From Pneumocystis sp. 'macacae' (lineage: Eukaryota; Ascomycota; Pneumocystomycetes; Pneumocystales; Pneumocystaceae), in contig CM030729.1 of assembly GCA_018127085.1 (NCBI GenBank), positions 372,001 through 436,000 of the forward strand: 64,000 bases of DNA, in the 5' to 3' direction. Under the pieces are notes generated by a model. The model searched no databases. It saw nothing but the letters and a program-made list of their open reading frames with translations, and was not told where the DNA came from. Below, piece after piece: positions 10,753 through 21,370 of this stretch. Made by a program: the position numbers and the translations under genes. The first letter of the stretch is position 1; each line of letters opens with the position of its first letter.

Positions 10753-13248
10753 ATGCGTATTATATGCGAAGGATGTACCATCTCTGTATTGCGTGAGGTG
10801 TTGCGCTCTGCCGGAACATCAGAAAAATGCATGTTTACAAAGTTTAGACACATATATTCTTCAAAAGTATTTAGAAAATACGGATGTACGCGTCTTTTAT
10901 ATAATGTTTATGATATCTCAAGAGATATGTCTTTAAAGTTTGAGAAACCTGAGTTTTTCCGTTCAAGATTAGAAGAATTGTTGAAAAAAAGATTTTTTTA
11001 TGCTCCATCTTTTGAATTATATGGAGGAATGAAATTATTTTGTATATTCCTTATTGGAAATAATGACTTGTTTAGGTGTTTCTGGTTTGTATGATTATGG
11101 TCCTCCTGGTATGGCGTTAGAACAAAATATTTTAGAAGTTTGGAGAAAACATTTTGTACTCGAAGAAAATATGTATGAAATTGGTACAAGCGTTATTACA
11201 CCACATGAAGTGCTTGAGACTAGCGGTCATGTAGCTAAATTTTCAGATTGGATGTGTAAAGACCCGTCTACGGGTGAAATTTTTCGTGCAGATCATTTAA
11301 TTAAAGAAGTTTTGAAAGATAGGCTTGAGAAGAGTGAAAAAGCACGTTCTAGATGTATAGAAATAGGTGGTGATTCTTTTGATCTGAATTCTTGTGAAAC
11401 ACCTATTTTAGAAGAAAAAGTAATAAAACAATATGAAAAAATTATTTCTCAAGTTAATTTGGTATTTTTGGTGGAAATTGTTTCCTGATTGCTATAGATT
11501 GACAGTTATGATGGGAAAGGTCTCTCAGAATTAATAGAAAAGTATGATATTCGGAATCCGACAACAAATATTCCAGTAGAAGCTCCAGTCGCTTTTAATT
11601 TAATGTTTGGTACACAGATTGGAGCTGCTGGGAATATCTCAGGTTATTTGCGCCCAGAAACAGCTCAAGGGCAGTTTTTGAATTTTAATAAGCTTTTGGA
11701 ATTTAATAATGGAAAAATGCCTTTTGCTTCAGTTACTATTGGTAAAAGTTTTAGAAATGAGATCAGCCCAAGGAGCGGACTTTTGCGAGTGAGAGAGTTT
11801 ACAGTGGCTGAAATTGAGCATTATTTTGATCCTTTAAATAAAAATCATAAGCGATTTAATGAAGTGAAACATGTTAAAATTAAGTTTTTAACAAGAGATA
11901 TGCAAATATCTGGAAGTGAAGAAGCTGTGGAAATCACTATTGGGGATTCTGTTCTTCAAGTATTTCATATTAAAGACACTTGAGTATAATGATGATTGTT
12001 AGGGTATTTTAGGAAATACAACTTTGGCATATTTTCTCGCACGAATACAAATGTTTTTAATTAAAATTGGCGTAGATAGAAATAGACTTAGGTTTCGGCA
12101 GCATATGCAGAATGAGATGGCACATTATGCATCAGACTGTTGGGATGCTGAATTATTAACTTCCTATGTGATTTTTTTATGTTTTTTATAACTTTTAATT
12201 ATTATAGGGATGGATTGAATGCGTTGGATGCGCTGATCGTGCTGCTTATGATTTAATGGTTCACTCTAAAAAAACAAAAGAGAAACTTGTTGTTAGAGAA
12301 TTGCTTCCTAAGCCTATGGAGATTAAAGAATGGGTTGTGAATTTAAATAAAAAGAAAGCAGGTCCCTTGTTTAAAAAGGATTTAAAGTTTATTGAAGAAG
12401 CAATGTCTACTTGGAGCGATGAGGATAAAACGAAGTATCGTGATCAAGCTTCTTCTGGATCTGAAATTATTGTTAAAATAGCAGATGGAAGACAGTTTAA
12501 TGTTCCAACATCCTTATTTACAATCGATGAACTTAAAAAAACAATTAATAGTATGCTTTCTCAATGTTAATTTTTTTTTCTGATTTTTAAAGTTCGTGAA
12601 TATATTCCTAATGTAATTGAACCATCTTTTGGTATAAGTAGGATTCTATATTCGCTTATTGAACATTCTTATTGGATAAGATCTGATGATATTGATCGTG
12701 GTGTATGTTTTTTTGAATATTCGATAAAGTTTTAATTTAAAAAGGTTCTTTCTTTCCTTCCTATGATTGCCCCTGTAAAATGTTTATTGGTTCCATTAAG
12801 TAACAATTCGATGTTTGATCCAATTATTGGTAGATTATGTAATAATAATTAAATATGATGAATGTGTTGATTGTAATTAGCATCCAAATTATGTCAACTT
12901 GGGATATCTTATAAAGTAGATGATTCTTCTGCTGCAATTGGTAGACGGTATTCGAGAAATGATGAATTGGGTACACCGTTTGGAATAACAGTCGACTTTC
13001 AAACAGTAAATGATGGAAGGTATATTTTTAAAATGATTTTTATTTTATTAATGTTTTCCAGTCTAACTCTTAGAGAACGAGATAGTACAAAACAAATAAG
13101 AGCATCAGAAGAAAAAATATTAGAGGTTATTAAAAAGCTTTTAGAAGGAGCGATGTCATGGGAAGATGTATTAAAATCATTTCCTGTATTCACTAAACAG
13201 GAAACTAATGTCGCTGAAACAATAGACTTTATGGAAAATAGTTTATGA
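10753..13248 (+). CDS. grs1: Glycyl-tRNA synthetase
   Basis: Class II, eukaryotic dimeric type. Markers in order: [85 protein letters not shown] (motif 2 loop), [56 protein letters not shown] (motif 3), and the anticodon-binding domain [47 protein letters not shown]. It charges tRNA-Gly. About seven short introns interrupt it. The ATG at 10927 ([11 protein letters not shown]) fits the cytosolic start. The in-frame ATG at 10753 adds 58 residues that could be a mitochondrial presequence, as one gene commonly serves both compartments in fungi. The first intron has an odd 5' border (see findings). Confidence 0.95.
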
Positions 13249-13280
13249 TTGAATCGACTGGTTTATATCGATTATTTATG

Positions 13281-15876
13281 TTATTCTTCATAACTACTAT
13301 CTTCCATAACAATTGTAGGAATTTCAGTATCTGAAAAGCTATCTAATTCATCTGTTTTCATGTTTTCTGAAATAGTGCTTTCCGTATTGTTTTTCTTGAT
13401 AGTTGTTTGTAGATTATATATATTCTTTAATGTATCATTATTTTGAATATTATTTGTGTCATTCAGAAAAATCTTAGTTTCTTGCTTAAAAGTAGGACTA
13501 GTAGTTGTTGTACTTTTATCAGTATCTGGTGATTGTTTTTTATGCAGTTCTTCAATATTATCATTACCAAGTGTATAAAAAGTATTAGGTGTATTAATTA
13601 TATCAGAAATTTCGGATACATTTAATGTTTCAATGACTTTGGATGGATTAGATGTTTCAATAACTTTTTCTGTATTAAATGTTTTAATTATTTTAGATGT
13701 ATCGGATGTATTAGTAACTTTGGATGTATTTGATGTATTAATAATTTTTGATATATTATATTTATTTTCATATTTTAAATGTTCAAGATATATTTCATTA
13801 GTTTTTTCTAATATTTTAGATTCTGAATAATCCGTTTTTGATGTTTGATCTTGAAGTTTTCTTTGTAATGGAGGGAATCTAGGATGTAAAATGGAATCGA
13901 GTGTTAAAAACTTTGTATGATCAAAATTCTCGACCTTGAAAATAATTAAGTTTTCAGTGCAACCTATAGTTTCCTTACCGACAATGTTAACGTATTTATT
14001 TCTCTTTGTGCTTCAAAAATGCGTATGATATGTGGTAGAATGATTGCTTGTACATCACCCGGAGAAAGGACATTATTTGACAATAAATTATATATCTGTT
14101 TGTGTAATTTTTTTTTCAAATTAGGAGATAACGCAATAGACAGTACTGTTTTGTCTATTAACGATCTTTGAGTTGTAGAGAGTATTCCTGGGCATAAATG
14201 ACTTAAAATAGATGAAATGAAATTCAATGCTGACTTGATTATATTTTCCGGCGGAATTTTTTGAATTTCAGAATTGTTTAATATCATGCTTAGTGTTTCA
14301 TTAGACTTTTTCTTTTTTGATTCATTTTTATGATGTAGAATAAGAATTGACTGTGAAGTGGTTAAGAGTTGATTTAAATCGTTTAATGCTTCCTGAATAA
14401 TCATATCAACCGATTTACAAGATGAAATAGACGATCCAACACTGTGTAAAATCATACTGAAAACATTGTAAATAGATATTTTTAGTGGTCTATATAAATA
14501 TTATTTTCTATTAACTATAATTTTAATAATTACATAAATCCTTTTTCTCTAGAAAAGATGTAATTCAATTGGGAAAGTAATTCAGAGAGATGTGGTAAAA
14601 TGTTAGAATTAAGACTATTAACGTTAGTTGTAAATTGGTTAAATTATATATATTATACATCCGAATCATATCAGTTAAAAGTTTAATTGAGATTAAATGA
14701 AGATGAGGTATTTTAGTATGTAAATATAATCTTTCTTCGTTATCTAGTGTTAATGCTATCTGTATATGTTAATTAAATGTTAATAAACGCATTTAAACAG
14801 ACATTTGATTTATCTGAAATACGAAAAACTCTATAAATAAAGAAAAAAAGTTGGCCTGTTGGTATTTTTACATGATACGGTGTGCATTGATTTAAATACA
14901 GTTGTATGATTCGCACGTGTTTTTCAAATCTTTCCAAACATATTTCAAACGCTTCATAAAAGTCGTTTGGAAGTGCTTCATTTACCCATTCTGGCTGCTT
15001 TAAGGATACATATGGGTCTATATACAGTTTACCAGTCAGCTCTATAAATTTAAATATAATTTTTTTTCAAACCTTCCAATGAATTATGAAAAAAGTTGTC
15101 AATTGTTTTGTGTAGCACCCAAAGACATGATAAAACTCCATTGTTCCATTGTTCTTGTCCTAAGTCTTTTGCTGCACATAAATGTAATTTTGAAAATACA
15201 GATAATAATGCTTCTTGTACATCTAGTCGACTTGTATGTGTCTCGCTAATAGCCTGGATAGTCATTGTCCTTATATTTTGAACAAATGGTCTGCATACAA
15301 TTGGATAAAGTTCAATAATATTATCAATGCATTCAAAAAATACATTTGTAATGCTTGGATGTTGCATAGGCATTTTGAGTAAGCTTTTTACGAACGTTCC
15401 AAGAAAAGATTTTATAAATACGCGTATATATCCCGGTCTTCCGTGACAAAACACAAATATCCATTGCAGAGTAAAGCATACTCTACGAACAACTGTCGTG
15501 CATATTTCATTCTGTTCCTTTAAGCCTTTTAAAGGATTGCTTTCGGGCAATATACGTTTAAAAGATCAAGTAAGAGCTGACACCACTCGCCTCCTACATA
15601 AAAAAGACCTTCTGGGCTTTGTTCTGCCGTAATCTTTACCATACATGCGCCAAGCCACCGTTTTTCTGGTGTTTTACTTCTTAAAAGAGAGTTTATGCGT
15701 GTGCACCATATATTCCATAAAGAATTCTCTCGTGATAATCCGCATATAGGTTGATAATTAATCAAATCAGTAATTATATGTGTACATATCCCCACTATAT
15801 ATGCATCATTATCTGCTATTCTCTCTAAAATATGTTGCAGTAATCTTTCTTGAGATAATTGCTGATTGTCGATCAT
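13281..15876 (-). CDS. rix1: Pre-rRNA processing protein Rix1 (PELP1-like)
   Basis: An alpha-helical-repeat protein beginning MIDNQQLSQERLLQHILERI. Conserved parts include ICGLSRENSLWNIWCTRINSLL, KTPEKRWLGACMVKITAEQ, GGEWCQLLLDLL, TVVRRVCFTLQWIFVF, RVFIKSFLGTFVKSLLK, and RPFVQNIRTMTIQAI. They fit the N-terminal helical domain of Rix1, which with Ipi1 and Ipi3 supports ITS2 processing and 60S maturation. The C-terminus (13281-13960) is low-complexity S/T/N-rich with imperfect repeats of the form SK(V/I)xxTxNT and ends in an acidic VMEDSSYEE. The frame breaks at about 15555: either a 38-nt intron (15518-15555) or a one-base shift at TTTAAAC. The start at 15876 is preferred over ATG 15978, which would nearly touch the ypp1 start on the other strand. 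Family call is moderately sure. Confidence 0.72.
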
Positions 15877-15983
15877 ATCTACAATTTTGAGATTTCCGTT
15901 TTCAATGACATTAAAAGGTGATGAAAAAGTGGCGATCGTATAAATGTATATAAAAGCTGATAAAACTGATAAAAACATCTTTA
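15877..15983. promoter_or_regulatory. Shared promoter between rix1 and ypp1
   Basis: About 107 bp separates the inferred start codons of the divergent genes rix1 (minus) and ypp1 (plus), so both must be controlled from here or from within each other's 5' sequence. No specific motif is recognised. Confidence 0.5.
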
Positions 15984-18900
15984 ATGCATTCAGTAAGTGT
16001 TTTTTAAGAAGAATAAGATTATTGATGTTTTTGATCATAGGAAAAAGCACTCTTTTATGAAAGATTGCTGGATACAGCGCTGTGCAACCAACGCTGGGAG
16101 GCAATTCCAGAATTGATGCGGAAATTAAAGAAGCATAATTCTAAAAAATATGGTAAATATCGTTGCAATGTCATATTAAGTGATTTTGATGAAATGTTAA
16201 AAAGTTTTGTGTGAAATTGTGCTTATAGAGGCGCGTTTGGCTGATCTTATGGAATTGGAGAAAAAAGGAAATAGAGAAAAGAAGATTTTATCTACCTCGT
16301 TTCAATTAGCACATGATATTTTTCCAGTATTAAATGATAAAGACTTGCGTGAGTTTTTGACTGGTACTTTGAGATTTTTCAGTGCACTGGATACACAACA
16401 TGAAAAACTGGTAAAGACATGGTTTTTTCTTATTGGTGAAATATTCTTACTCATTAGCATGCACGTACTGTTTTGAGCTATGTATGTTTTTTGATGAGAG
16501 ATTATAAACGTGCTTTGGACACGATAAGTCCGTATTGTGAAACGTCCTCGCTTATAGAGAGTTCGGGATACTGTTTGTTTAATTTAATTAAGGGATATGC
16601 AATTAAGGGTTTTATTTTTTTTGAATAGGTTTATGATGTTTTAATATTTCATAGGTCTTTCGTATGAGTGCATGTCTGAGTTATCTTTGGCTTCTGAAAC
16701 ATATCATTCGGTAATTTCTACATTGATCCAGGTAAAACAGGAAAGGCTTCCTGTATCTTCATATGAATGGCTCGATATTATTTATTACAGATGTGCGATT
16801 TTGCAGCTGAAATCTGCGTATGTATATATGCATTGATTTTTTGATTTGAAATTTATGCTATTAGTTCGTATACTGTAATAAAATCTGATTTTTTGAACAA
16901 AACTATATCTTGTATTAAAGATGTTTTGTATTCAACGGCTATTTATCGTCTATATTTTCGAATGCTTTCTGAATTGTTGAATAAAATTGTCTCACATGAT
17001 AAAATTCAAACTGATCTTTCAAACATAGATTCGGAAGGTTCTTCTCAGTCCATTTTTTGCGTGAATGATATAAAGTCCCACGTTTATAGAATACAAACTA
17101 CTTATGAAAAGTTATTAATGCAGGTTATTAGTTTTCCTAAAGCTGGACAATTAAATGGTATTATTTTGGAATATGCAGATTTGGTCATTCAAAATTGGAG
17201 AAATATAGGGAAGGAATTAGATTATTCAGAAAAAGTTCTTGAGGTATTCTTTTTTTTATATTATTTTTAAGTTTAACAATTTAGACGATTTACAATGCTA
17301 TTAGTAAAACGTATAAATCTCATCGTCTTGTACGATATTTAATGGAAGTTCTCGTTTTTATTGGAAATTATGATGAAGCACAAAGAGCATTTGATTTGTA
17401 TGTTGAGTTAGTTGAAAGATCTAGAGTTTCCCCTTTTCGTAAAGAGATTTTGGCTCGTCGAGATCAATTAATAGAGCAGGATACTGGTCAAGATTTTGAT
17501 GATGATATTACAATTGTGGAGACTTATATAAAAGGAATAAAATTGTGCATTGTTTATTTTCAAGATGTAAGTCATTAATGAATAAGAATTGGTTTAATAA
17601 AGCAGTTTGAGAAAGCAATGGTAACTGTAAAAAAGTTACTTAATGCATTAGATACATGGGAACTTCCAAGAAATAATAAAATAATGGCCGATGCTTGGGA
17701 GGCAATAGGAATGACATATAGTTGTCAGTCTATAAAAAGTATTGTTTTTTAAAATAATTAATTTATGGTTAAATTATAATTATAGCACACGAGGCTTCTG
17801 AAAGACCAAATATTCAACAAGATGCTATTAATGCTTTTCAAAAATCTTTAAAATATGACTCAAATAATAATTCTACTTTGTATCATTTAGCATTTCAATA
17901 TGCTGAACAACGAGAAATAATGGATGCTATTTCGACAATTAAACATGTTGTTTCTCAAAAGTATAATTTATATCAGTCTCTTCATCTTCTTTCTCTTTTA
18001 CTTTCTGCTAAATGTGAATATGATCAAGCTATCCAAGTTTGTGAAGCTGCAATTCAAATATCAGGTATTGAAAGTGGTGAGAATCGTTCAATTTTCGACT
18101 ATAAAGATCGTGAATGTCTTGTTGAAATAAAACTTACTTTATGTGCACTTATAGAGGCAAAAAATGGTATAAATGTTGCTATTGAAATGCATAGAGATAT
18201 CTTTCCTTTTTATGCAAAAGTATTCGAGATAGATGAATTTTCTTTTCCTGCTTTTGATGTATCAGAAACGAAGATACCTATAGAAGCTTTTTCTTCTATC
18301 GTTCTTTCTGAGAATAAAGAAACTGTTACGAAGTTTTATGATGAATCACGGTTATCTCATTTTCTTTTTCAAAAAAAAAAACACAGTGTAACTCAATTAT
18401 CATTACTCAATGCTTCAAAAAGATCGATTTCTCTTTGTTCTTCAAGTAAGTTTTTTGTATTGGATATTAATTTTAATATAAAATTATTTAGTTAATAATA
18501 TAAATGAACTGCATGTTCCTAAATCAAAAAATAAATATTTATATTCAAATCATTCTGATTCGAATATTTTTAGAATTAAGCGTGCCTCTTCTTCAGATGC
18601 TGTGTTTCGGCAAAAGTCAACTTTTTTTAAACCTCCTGAGTTTCAAAATTATTTGAAAAATGAGCAAAAAGAAATATCTAAGCGATGTTTGAGGAAAATT
18701 TGGCTAATTTCTGCTTCTTTATATTGTCGTGCTTCGAAATGGACTAATTCTCAGTTATCTCTTAAAGAAGCAGAGAAAAATGGAATGTTTCACCCTGATG
18801 TTCATACTCAAGTAGGTTTTATATTTTTCTGTTTTAAACTAAAAATGTTATAAAGTGGGGGATTTTATATTATTATTTAAATAAATCGGATGATGCTATT

Positions 18901-19209
18901 AGAAGATTTGAATGGGCTTTGCTAGAAGATCATGATCATATAAATGCGAATATTGGATTAAGTAAAGTTTTTTTGGGTTTTCAAGGAGAAATGCATGAAT
19001 ATTATGTAGATAGAGCAGAGCAAATGTTAGATATGGTAACTAAACTTTCTGGCTGGGATTTATCGGAAGCATGGCTTTTATTGGGTGAAGCTTGGGAAAA
19101 AATGAACGATTTAGAAAATGCTAAAAAAGCATATTGGTATGCTGTAGAATTAGAAAATACAAGACCAGTGAGACACTGGAGAAATGTTTCTCCGAGATTT
19201 ATAGTATAA
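15984..19209 (+). CDS. ypp1: PI4-kinase complex subunit Ypp1 (TTC7 family TPR protein)
   Basis: The first exon is only ATG CAT TCA (15984-15992), followed by a 48-nt intron. Exon 2 gives EKALFYERLLDTALCNQRWEA and IPELMRKLKKHNSKK, the typical TTC7/Ypp1 N-terminus. Many helical-repeat segments follow: LSYVCFLMRDYKRALDTISPY, YIKGIKLCIVYFQ, AMVTVKKLLNAL, AWEAIGMTYS, RPNIQQDAINAFQKSLKYD, STLYHLAFQYAEQREIMDAI, LHLLSLLLSAKCEYDQAIQVC, LTLCALIEAKNG, then a low-complexity Ser-rich loop and the C-terminal TPRs AIRRFEWALLEDHDHINANIG, AWLLLGEAWEKMNDLENAKKA and RPVRHWRNV. Ypp1 recruits the PI4-kinase Stt4 to plasma-membrane patches with Efr3. At least ten short introns interrupt it. The RPVRHWRNV ending is typical of fungal Ypp1. 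Confidence 0.85.
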
Positions 19210-19409
19210 TTGGGTATTTGAGTTTAAATGGAGCTTTACAGTAAAAATGTTAAATATAATTGTTGCAAATAAAATTGATTTTACTTTTTGAATGAAAAAC
19301 TTATGTATAAAGATAAAATGCAATCACAAAAAATACCATTGCAATGCACATATAAAGCAAATAAGTGGAAACAGGTGTAATTGATAGTTTTTACTATGAA
19401 ATAACTTTC

Positions 19410-20943
19410 TTATAAATAAAGTTCACCTTGTATATCTTCCTGTTTAGTCTTTAACACTTGTTCTTTGGCCTTTCTAAAGTCTTCTGCAATTACACGCATT
19501 CTACGTTCTCGAAGAGCCATTAGACCTGCTTCTGTACAGATTGCCTATATCTTTTAGTAATTTTTATGTATGACGTATTCTTTACTTTTACATCTGCACC
19601 GCTCATCTCATCCTTTGCTGTTATAAACTCCTCAATGGATACATCATCTCCAAGATTCATCTTGCTTGTGTGAATTTGAAAAATCTTACGTTTTGTATTC
19701 TGATCTGGTGTTTCAAATAGGATTTTTCTGTCCATTCTTCCTGGACGGATAAGTGCTGGATCTAAATCATTGATTCGGTTCGTAGCCATGATAACCTTAA
19801 CATCTCCACGGTCGTCAAATCCATCCAGCTGATTTAGAAGTTCCAACATTGTTCGTTGGATTTCGCGTTCACCTGAAGATGTAGAATCATATCTTTTTGT
19901 TCCAATTGCGTCGATTTCGTCGATAAAAACAATAGATGGTGAGTTGTTTTGTGCTAAAACAATAGTTAAATTCGAATTCCTGTTTTTTTATACGATTCTC
20001 TACCTGTTTGAAAAAGTTCACGAACAAATTTCGGTCCATCACCCAGATATTTTTGGATAAGCTCTGAGCCAACGATACGTAAAAATGTTGCACTTGTCTG
20101 ATTTGCTACTGCTTTTGCTAGTAATGTCTTTCCTGTTCCTGGTTCTCCATACAAAATGACACCTTTGGGTGGTCGTATTCCAATTTCTTCGTATAATTCA
20201 GGATGTGTTAATGGTAGTTCAACTGCTTCCTTAATCTCTTGAATTTGTGATTCAAGGCCACCAATATCAGCGTAGGACTCTGTTGGTGCTTTGTCCAGTT
20301 TCATAACAGAAACCATTGGATCAATGTCATCGCTTAATACACCGACAATTGACACCGCCTTGTGATGTAATAGTACAGAGCATCCTGGCTCCAAAAGGTC
20401 TTTATTTACAAATGACATAATTGAAACATAGTATTCTGGTCCTGTTGCTGAAGATACGATTGCATGGTCTTCGTCTATCATTTCTTCTAGTGTTCCGACA
20501 CCCATAGGACTCCCAATTAAACTTTGTAACTTATCGTCATCTTCATCTTCTCCTTTTGGGTCTTGCTTCTCTGAATCAAGCTTCATTAGCTCCTGGTTTG
20601 ATACGAATTCTTGTTCAAGTAATAAATAATCTTTGATACGTTCCATTTTGAGAAGTTTTAAACGACATCGAGTAGTTGGATAGACTGTTGGAAATTTGCA
20701 TGCTGCATCTGGACCTTTATTCCTATTACGCCGTTTTCCTACACGTGTAGACATTATTGGTGCCTCATATTTAGGGCGTTTTTTCTGTTATTATTATTAA
20801 TTAATTATTTTTTATGCAAAAATATAGTACTTTTTCTGGATCTTCGTCTTGTTTTTCGGGCTTTCCATTTCCGCCTGATTGGACATTTCCCTGTAGTTTT
20901 CTTTAATGCTTTCTTTTAGCAAAAATCTTTTTAAATTCACCAT
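19410..20943 (-). CDS. rpt2: 26S proteasome regulatory ATPase Rpt2 (PSMC1)
   Basis: AAA ATPase of the 19S base ring. Seen: [55 protein letters not shown], Walker [32 protein letters not shown], Walker [39 protein letters not shown], and [14 protein letters not shown]. It ends GELYL, the HbYX-type tail (LYL) that docks in the 20S alpha ring. The true start is an ATG at 20943 that forms exon 1 by itself. A 50-nt intron (20891-20940, GTGAAT to CTACAG) then joins it to GGA AAT GTC, giving [10 protein letters not shown], a good N-myristoylation signal as in other Rpt2 proteins. A second intron precedes [16 protein letters not shown]. Further introns lie near 19955-20010 and 19545-19590. The internal ATG at 20754 would drop the myristoyl site. 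Confidence 0.95.
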
Positions 20944-21370
20944 TTTATTTGGTCGTTTTTTTGACGTTGAGTTGCTTAGCGGAAATGTGTACGAGAAAAG
21001 CAGAAATATATAAGATTAACATTGAAGTTTATTTAGATATTTTAGATGCTTAAATGTGGAAGCGAGTTAAATTATTTGGTAGATTATGTATAATTATATG
21101 TTTTTGCCTATGCTTTTTTGTTGTGTTTGAAGAATAAAATTTTTAGTTTTTTAGTAAAAAATATATCTTGAATCTTTTATTCTCTATAGAAATCAGTAAT
21201 TTATCTTCTTAATTGCTTTTTATTTTTAATTATAATTAGCTACTTTTTCTTTAGTAGATTTTTAGAAATAGACTAAGACATGATTTCGTCTTTTATAAAA
21301 CAATTTACTATAGATAAAGATCTAAATAGTTATTCTGCGTTTTTATTTCATTGAAAATTCATTTCCTTTA
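20944..21370. other. Intergenic, rpt2 promoter side / nhx1 3' side
   Basis: About 430 AT-rich bases with no coding sequence recognised. I looked for a PACE-type proteasome promoter element and did not see one. Confidence 0.5.

Noticed and set aside
15529..16104. Start of rix1 upstream of 15876
   Set aside because: The extra sequence overlaps the ypp1 5' exons on the other strand and has no conserved character.
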